The notes: a model not told the origin generated them from the sequence alone. Shown: positions 8,077 through 17,261, counted from the first letter of the stretch. The stretch is 54,463 nt of DNA from DASPFV01 sp035620975 (GCA_035620975.1 DASPFV010000064.1:1-54463), one strand, 5' to 3'. Translations and numbers: made by a program.

Positions 8077-8334
8077 ATGGGCGCCGATACTCCTGACCCG
8101 AAGCGGCGCTGCCACGACCTCGTGGGCCTCCTGGCGGATTACGTCGAACGCCAGCTCCCGCCGGATGTCCACGCGGAGCTCGAAAAGCATCTGAGCCGCT
8201 GCCCGCGGTGCGTCGCCCAGCTCAAGACCTATCAGTCCACGGTGTCGCTCCTGCGATCGATCACCGAGGACGAGCTGCCCTCCGAGCTGCGCTGCAACCT
8301 CCACGCGTTCCTCCACCGCAACTGCAAGAACTGA
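8077..8334 (+). CDS. Small soluble zinc-finger (zf-HC2) anti-sigma-like protein
   Basis: 85 aa. It has the anti-sigma zinc motif HLSRCPRC (His-x3-Cys-x2-Cys) preceded by a Cys-His pair (RRCHDLVGLLADYVE), followed by a long helix and a short basic tail with further cysteines. There is no transmembrane segment, so it would be a cytoplasmic anti-sigma factor or zinc sensor. No sigma gene lies next to it; the nearest is the ECF gene at 3752, which already has a partner. The ATG start at 8077 has no strong ribosome site. The fold is confident; the partner is not. Confidence 0.75.
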   Translation: MGADTPDPKRRCHDLVGLLADYVERQLPPDVHAELEKHLSRCPRCVAQLKTYQSTVSLLRSITEDELPSELRCNLHAFLHRNCKN

Positions 8335-8521
8335 GCGCGGATGTCCGCGGATTGCGGATTGCGGACTGACTTCTCACGGGTCGAGGATGGCCCGGATCGC
8401 GGACGTACGGCTTGACGACGCACGGGTCGCGGATGCGCGCGCCGTCCGCGGGTTCGCACTGATTCCCTTGTCCCGGCCGCGGGCGGGTCCCGCCGAAGCC
8501 GGAAAGCCGAAGGCGGCTCGC

Positions 8522-8527
8522 TATAAT
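8522..8527 (+). promoter_or_regulatory. -10 element TATAAT, leaderless promoter
   Basis: A perfect TATAAT ends 6 nt before GTG 8534, which places the transcription start at or next to the start codon. There is no convincing -35. It decides the start of the thioesterase gene. Confidence 0.6.
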
Positions 8528-8533
8528 GGCGCC

Positions 8534-9016
8534 GTGACCGTTCCCCCCAAACGCCCGGCCGAATCCGCCACCGAGATGGTGCAGGTGGTGCTCCCGAACG
8601 ACGCCAACGCGCTCGGGTTCATTCTGGGCGGGACAGTGATGCACCTCATCGACATCGCCGGCGCGATCGCGTGTCACCGGCACACGCGGAGCCTGCTCGT
8701 CACGGCGGCGGTCGATGGTCTGCAGTTCCTGCACCCTATCAGAGTGGGTGACCTGATCATCCTGCGGGCGGTGGTCACCGCCGTCTGGAGCACGTCACTC
8801 GAAGTGCAGGTCGAAGTCTTCTCGGAGGAGACGCTGACCGGAACCCGGAGGATGACCAGCCGGGCCTATCTCACGTTCGTGGCGACGGACCGCGACGGCT
8901 GCCGGCATCCGGTCCCGGGGCTGCTCCTCGAGACGGCCGACGAGCAGGCGCGCGCCGCGGAGGCCAACGCCCGCCGGGCGGAACGCCTCCGGGCCAGGCG
9001 CGCGCTGCAGGTCTGA
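8534..9016 (+). CDS. Acyl-CoA thioesterase, hotdog fold
   Basis: 160 aa. The sequence matches cytosolic acyl-CoA hydrolases: the catalytic segment LPNDANALGFILGGTVMHLI (Asn-Asp then Gly-Gly at the hotdog helix), then a central region with VDGLQFLHPIRVGDLI and the terminal strand SRAYLTFVATD. Such enzymes hydrolyse acyl-CoA to free acid and CoA, usually as hexamers of hotdog domains. GTG 8534 is chosen because a perfect TATAAT lies 6 nt before it and homology begins here; the open frame upstream to 8387 is low-complexity. The Arg/Ala-rich C-terminal helix is an add-on. The chain length preference is unknown. Confidence 0.87.
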   Translation: MTVPPKRPAESATEMVQVVLPNDANALGFILGGTVMHLIDIAGAIACHRHTRSLLVTAAVDGLQFLHPIRVGDLIILRAVVTAVWSTSLEVQVEVFSEETLTGTRRMTSRAYLTFVATDRDGCRHPVPGLLLETADEQARAAEANARRAERLRARRALQV

Positions 9017-9041
9017 TCGCGGCCCCGGGGCAGCGGGGCGG

Positions 9042-10547
9042 CTACTCTCCCTCGAGCCCTACCAGGCTGCGTTCCATGTCGATCGTCACGCGATACCGGC
9101 TCAGGAACTTGTGCCCGACGATCCCTCCGAGCTGGAACCCGAGGAGCGCGCTCGGGGCGCGCAGGTTCAGGACGACGACAGGGATGCCGGTGAAGCGGAT
9201 GCGATTGAACTCCAGGTCCACGTTCGGCATCAGGAACGCCTCCTTGTCCCAGCCGGACGTGCCGTAGACCTTCAGCGGAATGCGTCGAAACGGCGCCGCG
9301 GGCTGGATGAGCCCGGCCGTGGCGTCGCTGATGGAAATGACTTCCCCCCCCGTATCGACGACGAAGGTGGCGGGGAGTGAGCCGTTGATGGTACCGCGGA
9401 CCATCGCGAGCCGGTGCATGCGCATCGGCAGCTCGTGCTGGTAGGACGCCGGCGGCAGCGCCCTGCCCATCTCGAGCTGGCGCTTCGCATAGTCGACCCG
9501 CATTGAAAGGCCGAGCGCGAGCGGGGAGAAACTCTCCGGCTCGCGCCCCGGTAGACCGCCGAGCGGCGGGTTCTTGATGAGACACGGGACGTTGCGGACC
9601 TTGAGCGCGCCGAACTCGAGCTGGTCGATCCGGCCGACCTGGAGGCCGCGCAACCCGATGTGTCCGACCCCGGCGCTCTGCATGTAGGTGATCGGGGCGA
9701 TCGACCGGCGTCGCGCCACGTCGCGCGAAATCACGGTCTGTTCGGCGCCCGTGTCCAGCACGAATTCCTGAACGCCCCCGTTCACCTTGCCGCGCACCCA
9801 TACCTTGTCGCGCTCGATCCGGATGGGAACGGTCCAGATTCCGCCCGGCGGCGGCGCGTCGATCTCCAAGGGCCGCCGGCCCGCAAACGACTCGAGAAAC
9901 CGAATCTCGGCGCGGGCCCACGCGGCCTTCATGCTGCGCTCGCGGTTCGGCAGCAGGTTCAGGTAACTGCCGAGCGAGGCGGCCGCCTGATCGAAGCGGT
10001 GCATCCGCTCGTAGATCGCGCCCAGCGTGTGGTGGAACTCGGGCTCGCGCGGATTCAACCGGAGCGCTTCCTGGACGTCGGCCTGCGCCCGCTCGAGCTG
10101 CCCGGTCGCGGCCAGCGAGCGTCCCCGGCCGTGGTGGGCTCGCGGCTCGGCGGCATCGAGGCGCATCGCCTCCGCGTACGCCGTCTCCGCCTCCTCGAAC
10201 AACCCGCTGGACCACAGCGCGTCGCCGTGGACGGCAGCGGTCAACGCATCGGCGGGATGCGTCTGCCGGAACGCCGCGGCGGCGTCTGCGGCCGCGCCGA
10301 ACTCCCCCGTGCGCAGCAGCGATAGCACCACCCCGGCGCCGGCCCGCACTGCCAGTCGCCGATCGTCCGCTCCGGTGGCCCGCTCATAGGCGTCCCGCGC
10401 CTCCGCGTATCGGGCTTCCGCGAAGAGGAGATCCCCGAGCTGCACCTGGACCGACGCCGCCCCCGCCGTCTGAGCTGGCAGGCCGAGCGGCAGGGCGGCA
10501 GCCGAAACCGCCAGAACGAGACAGGCGCACGCAAACCGCGGAGACAT
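9042..10547 (-). CDS. Secreted TPR protein with two retropepsin-like aspartic protease domains
   Basis: 501 aa. Signal peptide about 1-26. Residues about 30-215 are TPR repeats (for example LGDLLFAEARYAEARDAYER). Two retropepsin-like modules follow, each with a catalytic-type triad: VLDTGAEQT (Asp265) and VVDTGGEV (Asp398), plus late hydrophobic-Gly segments (GGIVGHKFLSRY). Retroviral and most bacterial retropepsins have one DTG and dimerise; two in one chain suggest an intramolecular pair as in pepsin. AAGGA just upstream of ATG 10547 selects this start over 10565. It lies downstream of the ferredoxin gene on the same strand, with no functional link evident. Confidence 0.83.
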   Translation of the reverse strand: MSPRFACACLVLAVSAAALPLGLPAQTAGAASVQVQLGDLLFAEARYAEARDAYERATGADDRRLAVRAGAGVVLSLLRTGEFGAAADAAAAFRQTHPADALTAAVHGDALWSSGLFEEAETAYAEAMRLDAAEPRAHHGRGRSLAATGQLERAQADVQEALRLNPREPEFHHTLGAIYERMHRFDQAAASLGSYLNLLPNRERSMKAAWARAEIRFLESFAGRRPLEIDAPPPGGIWTVPIRIERDKVWVRGKVNGGVQEFVLDTGAEQTVISRDVARRRSIAPITYMQSAGVGHIGLRGLQVGRIDQLEFGALKVRNVPCLIKNPPLGGLPGREPESFSPLALGLSMRVDYAKRQLEMGRALPPASYQHELPMRMHRLAMVRGTINGSLPATFVVDTGGEVISISDATAGLIQPAAPFRRIPLKVYGTSGWDKEAFLMPNVDLEFNRIRFTGIPVVVLNLRAPSALLGFQLGGIVGHKFLSRYRVTIDMERSLVGLEGE

Positions 10548-10671
10548 GGGTCCTTGAACCCCCAATCAGCAGCCTCCAGTTTCGGACGCCCAGACGAGGG
10601 CAGAGCACACCGCGAAACAACTGCCCGTGCGGCTCCCCGGACGAAACAACCGACGAATCCGCGCCCTCGTA

Positions 10672-10932
<261 letters not shown>

Positions 10933-11038
10933 CGCTCCTGTCCTCTCTGCTCGCGAAACCCCAGCCCGCCGTCAGCCGGGAGTCTCCCCTTATATCGCGA
11001 AAGCCCCGGCGCTGGAAACCCGAGCCTGAAGGCATGAT

Positions 11039-11044
11039 TATAAT
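11039..11044 (+). promoter_or_regulatory. -10 element TATAAT before the barrel gene
   Basis: A perfect TATAAT ends 12 nt before GTG 11057, so the mRNA leader would be only about 6 nt. No clear -35. Confidence 0.5.
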
Positions 11045-11056
11045 GGCCTCCTCCCA

Positions 11057-12310
11057 GTGACGACCCGTGCCCGAGGTGTCGCGCCGTGCTCGTCCGCCCC
11101 GCGCGGAACACGACGGCGACTGCTCTGGCTCCTGGCGTGGCTCGTCGCCGCACCGGAGATCGCGGCTGCCCAGGGGCTTCCGGCGGGGCCGTTCACGGCC
11201 CTCGAAGGCACGCTCACCGTCGGCGGCGAGGTCGTCGCCACCGTGGGCGCGCCCGACAACGAAGCCTTTTTCAACTACACGGACTACGAGCACAACGTAC
11301 TGCGCATGATGCGCCTCGCCCTCTCGGCGGCCTGGCAGCCGCTCGGTCGGGTCGCGCTCGTGGCCGAGGTCCGGTCCGAGGACTTCGACGGCGTCCGGCC
11401 TTACGCCGCCTATGTCCGCGTGCGACCGTGGGCCTCGATCCCCCTCGATTTCCAGGCCGGGCGGATTCCGCCGGTATTCGGCGCCTTCGGGCGCCGCGCG
11501 TACTACGCCGACAACCCCCTGATCGGATATCCGCTCGCCTACCAGTACCTCACGTCGCTCAGACCCGACGCCGTTCCGGCCACGCTCGACGATCTCCTGC
11601 GCATGCGCGGACGCGGCTGGCAGCCCACCTATCCCGTCGGCTCGCAGGAGCTCACCCCCGGAGTCCCGCTCGTGTCCGGCTTCCGATGGGACACCGGTGT
11701 GCAGGCCCATTACGCGACGCGGCGGCTGGAGCTGTCCGGTGCGGCCACGCTCGGCACCCTGTCGGATCCCCGCGCATCGGACAACAACGACGGAGTGCAG
11801 GTGTCCGGTCGTGTTGCCGTGCACCCGGTCGTCGGGTTGACGGTGGGGGGGTCTGCGGCAGACGGCGCGTGGCTGGCGGACGACGTGCAGCGGTTGCTGC
11901 CCTCGCCGGGGAGGCGGTATGCCCAGACGGCGTTCGGTCTCGACGCCGAGTACTCGAGGAGCTACTGGCTCCTGCGGACCGAGCTCGTCTGGAGCCGGTT
12001 CGACGTGCCGTTCGCCTCGACGGGCGTCGTCGAAGAGCTGGACTCCCTCGGCGTCTGGATCGAAGGCCGCTACAGGGTCGCTCCGCGAGTCACGGTCGCG
12101 GCCCGCCTCGATCGGCTGGGGTTCTCGACGGTCGAACGTGCAGCCATCGGCGTCTCGTGGGATGCCCCGGTCACGCGCGTCGAAGGCGACGTGAGCTATC
12201 ACCTGCAACGCAACCTGACGCTGCGTCTCGCCGTTCAGCACGCCGACCGCGACGGGGGGCGTATCCGGCAGCGGACCTATGTCTCCGGACAGCTCGCCTA
12301 CTGGTTCTGA
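11057..12310 (+). CDS. Predicted outer-membrane beta-barrel protein, porin-like
   Basis: 417 aa from GTG 11057. A basic N terminus and hydrophobic stretch (LLWLLAWLVAAPEIAAA) form a signal peptide. The rest alternates polar and hydrophobic residues with short turns (RLALSAAWQPLGRVALVAEV, YAAYVRVRPWASIPLDFQAG) and ends in Phe (GQLAYWF), typical of an outer-membrane barrel. No named family is recognised. It overlaps the following cupredoxin gene by one base (TGATG), and with the sensor kinase and sigma54 activator beyond forms one transcription unit. A role in moving an ion or substrate for a copper-dependent electron-transfer or sensing process is possible, not shown. Confidence 0.75.
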   Translation: MTTRARGVAPCSSAPRGTRRRLLWLLAWLVAAPEIAAAQGLPAGPFTALEGTLTVGGEVVATVGAPDNEAFFNYTDYEHNVLRMMRLALSAAWQPLGRVALVAEVRSEDFDGVRPYAAYVRVRPWASIPLDFQAGRIPPVFGAFGRRAYYADNPLIGYPLAYQYLTSLRPDAVPATLDDLLRMRGRGWQPTYPVGSQELTPGVPLVSGFRWDTGVQAHYATRRLELSGAATLGTLSDPRASDNNDGVQVSGRVAVHPVVGLTVGGSAADGAWLADDVQRLLPSPGRRYAQTAFGLDAEYSRSYWLLRTELVWSRFDVPFASTGVVEELDSLGVWIEGRYRVAPRVTVAARLDRLGFSTVERAAIGVSWDAPVTRVEGDVSYHLQRNLTLRLAVQHADRDGGRIRQRTYVSGQLAYWF

Positions 12311-13056
12311 TGGCTCCTGCGCCCGCCGCTCGACTCTGCCTGCTCGCCGGCCTGGCCACACTCACGTGGGTGACCGCGGTCCACGATTCGGCCGGGGTGA
12401 CGACAGGGCCCCCAGGGCTGCCGCACACGGGGACCGCTCACTCCGGACCGAGCATGACCGCGACCATCAGGGGCCGGGTCGAGCTGCGCCGCCAGCCCGG
12501 CGACGTCGAGCGTCGCCCGAACCCCGGCGATCTCGCCATGCCGCCGGCTCACGGACCGACCGACAGGCGCCGGAGCGTCGTCTATCTCGATCCGGCCCCG
12601 ACCGCGGCGTTCGAGCCCCGCGATCGCCCGCGGGCGCGCATGGACCAGCGCAACGAGACGTTCGTGCCGCACGTGCTGGCCATCGTCGCCGGGACGACGG
12701 TGGATTTTCCGAATAACGACGAGACGTACCACAACGTGTTCTCGCTGTCGCGCGCGCGGCGCTTCGACCTGGGGCGGTACGCGGCCGGGCGCTCGAAGGC
12801 GATCCGCTTCGATACGCCCGGGATCGTGCGCGTCTTCTGCGACATCCACGCGCACATGAGCGCCTACATCCTCGTCTTCGCCCACCGCTACTTCGCGGTG
12901 ACCGACGACCAGGGCGGCTACCGGCTCGACAACGTGCCGCCCGGGACGTACACGATCGTGGCCTGGAACGAGACCACTCCGCTCGAGAGCCGGTCCGTGG
13001 TGGTCCCCGACGGCGGCGGCGACGTCGAGCTCGATTTCTCGCTCGGGCGGCGATGA
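12310..13056 (+). CDS. Secreted cupredoxin-like protein with carboxypeptidase-regulatory-like tail
   Basis: 248 aa. An N-terminal signal peptide is followed by a cupredoxin domain with type-1 copper ligands: His in DETYHNVFS and the cluster RVFCDIHAHM (Cys, His, Met). The last 60 residues (DDQGGYRLDNVPPGTYTIVA) match the carboxypeptidase regulatory/Ig-like fold often fused to such proteins. Start ATG 12310 overlaps the upstream stop as TGATG, and the end overlaps the kinase start as ATGA, so translation is coupled on both sides. It probably binds copper in the periplasm; whether it carries electrons or feeds a signal to the kinase is unresolved. Confidence 0.85.
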   Translation: MAPAPAARLCLLAGLATLTWVTAVHDSAGVTTGPPGLPHTGTAHSGPSMTATIRGRVELRRQPGDVERRPNPGDLAMPPAHGPTDRRRSVVYLDPAPTAAFEPRDRPRARMDQRNETFVPHVLAIVAGTTVDFPNNDETYHNVFSLSRARRFDLGRYAAGRSKAIRFDTPGIVRVFCDIHAHMSAYILVFAHRYFAVTDDQGGYRLDNVPPGTYTIVAWNETTPLESRSVVVPDGGGDVELDFSLGRR

Positions 13057-14831
13057 CCCTCTTCTCCTCGCTGACGAACCGGATCTTCCTGGCCACCGCG
13101 CTGCTCGTGGTGCTGGCAACGGCCGTTGGCGTGTACAGCATCAACGTGGCCGTGACGCGGCAGGCTTACAACGAGCTGCGGCGTGGGCTGGAAGAGGCGG
13201 GCACGATCCTGGAGGAGCACCGCACGACCCTGTTCGAGCACCTCGCCCGCGAGGCGCGCCTCGTGGCGGATCTCTCGAACCTGAAAGCCGCGATCGACAC
13301 CAGGCACCCGCCGACCGTGCAGCCCCTCGCCGAGGGCTTCCAGAAGCGGATCGGGGCGGATCTCCTCGTGGTCACCGACGACACGGGGCGGTGGCTGGCG
13401 GAAGCGGGCCGCATCCAGGTCGAGACTGGCGATCCGGTCGTCGTGCGGACGATCGAGGACGGCCTGCGGGGCCGGGAGGCTGTGGCGCTCTGGCCGAGGC
13501 CGCGCGGCGTCGTCCAGGTCGTGTGCGTGCCGAGCTTCGTCGCATCCGATCTGCTCGGCACGGTCAGCGTCGGCTTCTCGCTCGACGAGGAGACGGCTGC
13601 CCGCTTCAAGGCACTGACCAACAGCGAGATCGCTTTCGCCTTTGGCCGGCGCATTCTGGCCTCGACGCTGGAGGCCCGGTTCCATCCGACTCTGGCCGGC
13701 CTGATCGGCACGTCCGACATCCGCGAGTTCTGGCTCGACGACACCGAATACGTCGCCGTGGCGCGGCCCATGCTGCTCTCGACGGCGGCGGGCAGCGAGC
13801 CGGCCCTCGCGCCTGCGCAGGGCCTCAGCGCGCTGATCCTGCGCTCGAAGACCGAGCGCCTCCGCTTCCTGACCGTGATCCACCGCCAGCTCGCCGGCAC
13901 GGCCGTCCTCGCCGTCCTGCTGGCAACGCTGCTGAGTTACGCGATCGCGCGGACGGTGACGCGGCCGCTGGGCGCGATCACGGCCACGATGCGCGAAATG
14001 GCCGCCACCGGCGACCTGACGAGGCGCCTTCCGGACACGGCGGGCAGCCGCTGGGAGGACGAGGACGCCCGGCTGCTGGCCAGGACGTTCAACGCCATGA
14101 CCGACTCGATTGCGCGGTTCCAGCGCGAGGCGGCGCAGCGCGAGCGGCTTTCTTCGCTGGGCCGGCTCTCGACGGTCGTGGCGCACGAGATCCGCAATCC
14201 CCTGATGATCATCAAGACGGCGCTGCGGGGGCTCAAGGCCCCCGCGCCTGCGCCCGAGGCGGTCACTGCGGCCGTCGCCGACATCGAGGAGGAGGTGGCG
14301 CGCCTGAATCGCATCGTCTCGGAGGTGCTCGACTTCGCGCGGCCGATCAAGTTCGAGCTGGCCGCCGTCGACGTCAACGACGTGTGTCGCGACGCCGCGC
14401 GCGCGGTCGAGTCGGACACCCCGGACATCTCCGTCCGGCTGGACCTGGATCCGGCCGCGCTGCAGGCCGTCACCGATGCCGAACGGCTCCGCCAGGCGCT
14501 GGTGAACATCCTGACGAACGCCCGGCACGCCGTGGCAGCCCGCCGGGACGGGGCAGCGATACCCGATCCCATCCGGCTTCGCACGCGCCGGTCGGACGCC
14601 CGGGTGGCCATCGACGTCCGGGACAGGGGCACGGGCATTGCAGCAGACGATCTGCCGCGCGTCTTCGACCCCTACTTCACGACCCGCCGGACGGGCACGG
14701 GGCTGGGACTCGCGATCTCTCGAAACATCATCGAAGGGCTCGGTGGAACGATCCGCGTCTCGAGCCGCCCCGGCGACGGCACGGAGGTCCGGATCGAGCT
14801 GCCCGCGACGTCGGACCGCGCCCGCACGTGA
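13053..14831 (+). CDS. Membrane sensor histidine kinase (NtrB-like)
   Basis: 592 aa. TM1 about 10-32 and TM2 about 281-300 enclose a periplasmic sensor domain of about 245 residues; a HAMP domain follows (TRPLGAITATMREMA). The HisKA motif is VVAHEIRNPL with His378, and the ATPase shows LVNILTNARHAV, DRGTGIAADDLP, FDPYFTTRRTGTGLGLAIS. The gene overlaps the cupredoxin stop by four bases and sits 6 bp before a sigma54 activator, so it is the cognate kinase. The signal may be copper- or redox-related given the neighbours, but the sensor domain itself is not diagnostic. Confidence 0.93.
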   Translation: MTLFSSLTNRIFLATALLVVLATAVGVYSINVAVTRQAYNELRRGLEEAGTILEEHRTTLFEHLAREARLVADLSNLKAAIDTRHPPTVQPLAEGFQKRIGADLLVVTDDTGRWLAEAGRIQVETGDPVVVRTIEDGLRGREAVALWPRPRGVVQVVCVPSFVASDLLGTVSVGFSLDEETAARFKALTNSEIAFAFGRRILASTLEARFHPTLAGLIGTSDIREFWLDDTEYVAVARPMLLSTAAGSEPALAPAQGLSALILRSKTERLRFLTVIHRQLAGTAVLAVLLATLLSYAIARTVTRPLGAITATMREMAATGDLTRRLPDTAGSRWEDEDARLLARTFNAMTDSIARFQREAAQRERLSSLGRLSTVVAHEIRNPLMIIKTALRGLKAPAPAPEAVTAAVADIEEEVARLNRIVSEVLDFARPIKFELAAVDVNDVCRDAARAVESDTPDISVRLDLDPAALQAVTDAERLRQALVNILTNARHAVAARRDGAAIPDPIRLRTRRSDARVAIDVRDRGTGIAADDLPRVFDPYFTTRRTGTGLGLAISRNIIEGLGGTIRVSSRPGDGTEVRIELPATSDRART

Positions 14832-14837
14832 GGGACG

Positions 14838-16196
14838 ATGACGACCGGATCGATCCTGCTGGTGGACGACGAGGCGAAGATCCTCAACGCGCTCGCGCAG
14901 GCGCTGCGCGCCGAGGGCCACGAGGTGGTCGCGACCACGTGTGCGCGGGAGGCGCAGCGGCTGCTCGGCCAGCGCCTGTTCGATCTGTTGATCGTCGACA
15001 ACCTGATGCCCGAGCTGACGGGGCTCGATCTGATCCGCGAGCTGGCGTCCGCGCCGGCCGGCGAGCGGCCGCAGGTCGTCATGATGACCGCGCACGCGAC
15101 CGTCGAGAGCGCCATCGAGGCGATGAAGCTGGGCGCGTTCGACTACCTGCAGAAGCCCTTCGAGATTGACGAGCTGATCGTCGTCGCGGGACGCGCGCTG
15201 GACCACCAGCGGCTGCGTACCGAGCACCGGTACCTGATCAGCGAGCGCGACGCCGAGTTCAATCAGTACGGCATCGTGGGGCGCAGCCGGCGCATGCAGG
15301 AGGTGATCCGGACGGCGGAGGTCGTGGCGCGGTCCCGCAGCACCGTCCTGATCACCGGCGAGACGGGCACCGGCAAGGAGCTGGTCGCGCGCGCCATCCA
15401 CTATCACAGCGCGCAGCGCGAAATGCCCCTGATCAAGGTGAATTGCGCGGCCATCCCCGAGACGCTGCTCGAATCGGAGCTGTTCGGCCACGTCCGCGGC
15501 GCGTTCACGGGGGCGACGACGAGCAAGCGCGGCAAGTTCGCGCTCGCCGACGGCGGCACCATCTTTCTCGACGAGATCGGCACGATGAGCCCCGCGCTGC
15601 AGGCCAAGCTGCTGCGGGTGCTGCAGGAGCGTGACTTCGAGCCCCTCGGCTCCGAGCGCACGCAGAAGGTCGACGTGCGCGTGATCGCCGCCACGAACCG
15701 CGACCTGCGCCTGATGGTCACGGACGGCCGCTTCCAGGAGGATCTCTACTACCGCCTCAACGTCATCCCCATTCACATCCCCCCGCTCCGCGAGCGCCGC
15801 GAGGACATTCCAGTCCTCGTGGAGCACTTCATCGCGAAGCATGCGGTGCGGGCCGGCAAGCGCATCGAGGGGATCGCGCCGGGCGTCCTCCAGAGCCTGC
15901 ACGCGTCGGACTGGCCCGGCAACGTGCGCGAGCTGGAGAACACGATCGAGCGCGCCGTCGTGCTCTCGCTCTCCCCGACCATCGGCGCCGAAGTCGTCCG
16001 GCTCCTTGACGCCAACAACTCGCCGCCGCCCGGACTGCCGTCGCTGAACCTGCGCCAGAATCTCGACTGGACCGAGCGCGAGACCGTGCGTCGGGCGCTC
16101 GAGAGCTCGGGCGGCATCAAGAAGGACGCCGCCGAGTCGATGGGCATCAGCCAGCGTGCGCTCAGCTACTACCTCGCCAAGCACCGCGTCGAGTAG
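14838..16196 (+). CDS. Sigma54-dependent NtrC-family response regulator
   Basis: 452 aa. Receiver domain with phosphoacceptor Asp54 (LLIVDNLMPE) and Lys106 (LQKPFE). AAA+ domain with Walker A GETGTGKE (174-181), the sigma54-contact loop GAFTGA (221-226), Walker B TIFLDEIG (242-248) and the arginine-finger region. C-terminal Fis-type helix-turn-helix (KKDAAESMGISQRALSYYL). It should activate a -24/-12 promoter after phosphorylation by the kinase upstream. Such a promoter lies 100 bp beyond its stop, before the DUF5777 gene. It is last in the coupled run starting at 11057. Confidence 0.95.
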   Translation: MTTGSILLVDDEAKILNALAQALRAEGHEVVATTCAREAQRLLGQRLFDLLIVDNLMPELTGLDLIRELASAPAGERPQVVMMTAHATVESAIEAMKLGAFDYLQKPFEIDELIVVAGRALDHQRLRTEHRYLISERDAEFNQYGIVGRSRRMQEVIRTAEVVARSRSTVLITGETGTGKELVARAIHYHSAQREMPLIKVNCAAIPETLLESELFGHVRGAFTGATTSKRGKFALADGGTIFLDEIGTMSPALQAKLLRVLQERDFEPLGSERTQKVDVRVIAATNRDLRLMVTDGRFQEDLYYRLNVIPIHIPPLRERREDIPVLVEHFIAKHAVRAGKRIEGIAPGVLQSLHASDWPGNVRELENTIERAVVLSLSPTIGAEVVRLLDANNSPPPGLPSLNLRQNLDWTERETVRRALESSGGIKKDAAESMGISQRALSYYLAKHRVE

Positions 16197-16206
16197 GCAC
16201 GACGCC

Positions 16207-16308
16207 CTTACGGACGGCGTAAGACAGTTTCGGAGGCTGTAATCCCGCGAGGACTGCAGCCGGAGATTCCGGCGCCCCACCGCCCAGCGCTCCGGGCATT
16301 CCCCTTGC
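16207..16308 (+). promoter_or_regulatory. Sigma54 (-24/-12) promoter with upstream activator palindrome
   Basis: GGGCATTCCCCTTGCC has GG at 16295-16296 and GC at 16307-16308, exactly 10 nt apart as RpoN promoters require, with start expected near 16320. An inverted repeat CTTACG (16207-16212) / CGTAAG (16218-16223) is centred about 105 bp upstream of that start, a usual distance for NtrC-family sites. A further CCGGA (16260-16264) / TCCGG (16268-16272) lies nearer. Position between an activator gene and its likely target supports the call. Confidence 0.65.
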
Positions 16309-16375
16309 CTGCCTGGACTGCGGCTGCCGTGCCGGAAGATGCTCGTGTGCGCGGCGCGCCAGACAGGAGACTCCG

Positions 16376-17218
16376 GTGCGACGACGTCGTCTCAGCTGGC
16401 TGCCGGCGGCGGTCCTTGCGCTGCTGTGGTCCGGGCCGGTGCACGCGCAGGCCACTGCCGCGTCGCCTCAGCCCGAGCCCGAGCGGTCCGACCCCGACGT
16501 GCTCGTGGATCCGCTGCAGCCCGATTTCGCCCTGGCCGCGCTGCCGACCACGCTCCGCATGCCTGCCGGGAAATGGGCGTTTCGCGTCACGCACCGCTTC
16601 ACGCGCCCGCTCGGGCAGGGAGATTTCGGCGACCTGCTCGGCGATGCCTTCGGGCTCGACGGCGGGGCACAGATCGGGCTCGAGCTGCGCTACGGGCTGA
16701 TTCCGGGGACCCAGATCGGCGTGCACCGCACGAGCGACCGGACGATTCAGATCTTCGGCCAGCACTCGATCCTGAGCGACCGTGATCACCCGTTCGCGCT
16801 GGACGCCTACGCCACGCTCGAGGGGACGAACAACCTCCGCGATCGCCACCAGAGCACGCTGGGTGCGCTCGTGTCGCGGAAGTTCGGCCGCTACGCCGTG
16901 CTCTATGCCGAGCCTTTGGTGGCGCTCAACTCGAGCCCGTTCGAGTTCGGCGACTCGCACAGCCTGCTCCTCGGCCTCGGCGGACGTCTGCGCGTCCGCC
17001 CGTCGATCTACATCGTCGGCGAAATCACGCCGAGGCTGGCGGGTTTCGACCCGGGCGCCGAGCAGATGAGCTTCGGCATCGAGGCGCGCGCCGGCGGGCA
17101 CCTGTTCCAGCTGAACTTTTCGAATGGCTTCGGCACGACGTTCGGACAGCTCGCGCGCGGCGGATTCACCTACGACGACTGGTATCTGGGTTTCAACATC
17201 GCGAGGAAGTTCTTCTGA
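16376..17218 (+). CDS. DUF5777-like predicted outer-membrane beta-barrel protein
   Basis: 280 aa, GTG start with AGGAG about 6 nt upstream. Signal peptide about 1-25 (LLWSGPVHAQ). The mature chain begins with a LPTTLRMPAGKWAFRVTHRF stretch and alternates hydrophobic and polar residues through to a terminal Phe (FNIARKFF), a barrel pattern seen in DUF5777 proteins. Those often occur with cupredoxins and YceI-like proteins of unknown electron-transfer function. The sigma54 promoter directly upstream makes it the likely first target of the adjacent regulator. The biochemical role is unknown. Confidence 0.78.
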   Translation: MRRRRLSWLPAAVLALLWSGPVHAQATAASPQPEPERSDPDVLVDPLQPDFALAALPTTLRMPAGKWAFRVTHRFTRPLGQGDFGDLLGDAFGLDGGAQIGLELRYGLIPGTQIGVHRTSDRTIQIFGQHSILSDRDHPFALDAYATLEGTNNLRDRHQSTLGALVSRKFGRYAVLYAEPLVALNSSPFEFGDSHSLLLGLGGRLRVRPSIYIVGEITPRLAGFDPGAEQMSFGIEARAGGHLFQLNFSNGFGTTFGQLARGGFTYDDWYLGFNIARKFF

Positions 17219-17261
17219 GCAGGGGAGCACCCGCTGCTCGGTTCGCATCAGGGGGGGAACT

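Noticed and set aside
8387..8533. N-terminal extension of the thioesterase
   Set aside because: Low-complexity GCGGAT-type repeat; TATAAT 6 nt before GTG 8534 and family length favour the shorter form.
12918..16280. Minus-strand open frame over the kinase and sigma54 activator
   Set aside because: The plus-strand genes have complete catalytic motifs in order; the opposite frame is biased in composition with no motif.
17226..17237. Second GG-N10-GC match as a sigma54 promoter for the cupredoxin lipoprotein
   Set aside because: The start would fall on the ribosome site, and the flanks do not resemble TGGCAC/TTGC.
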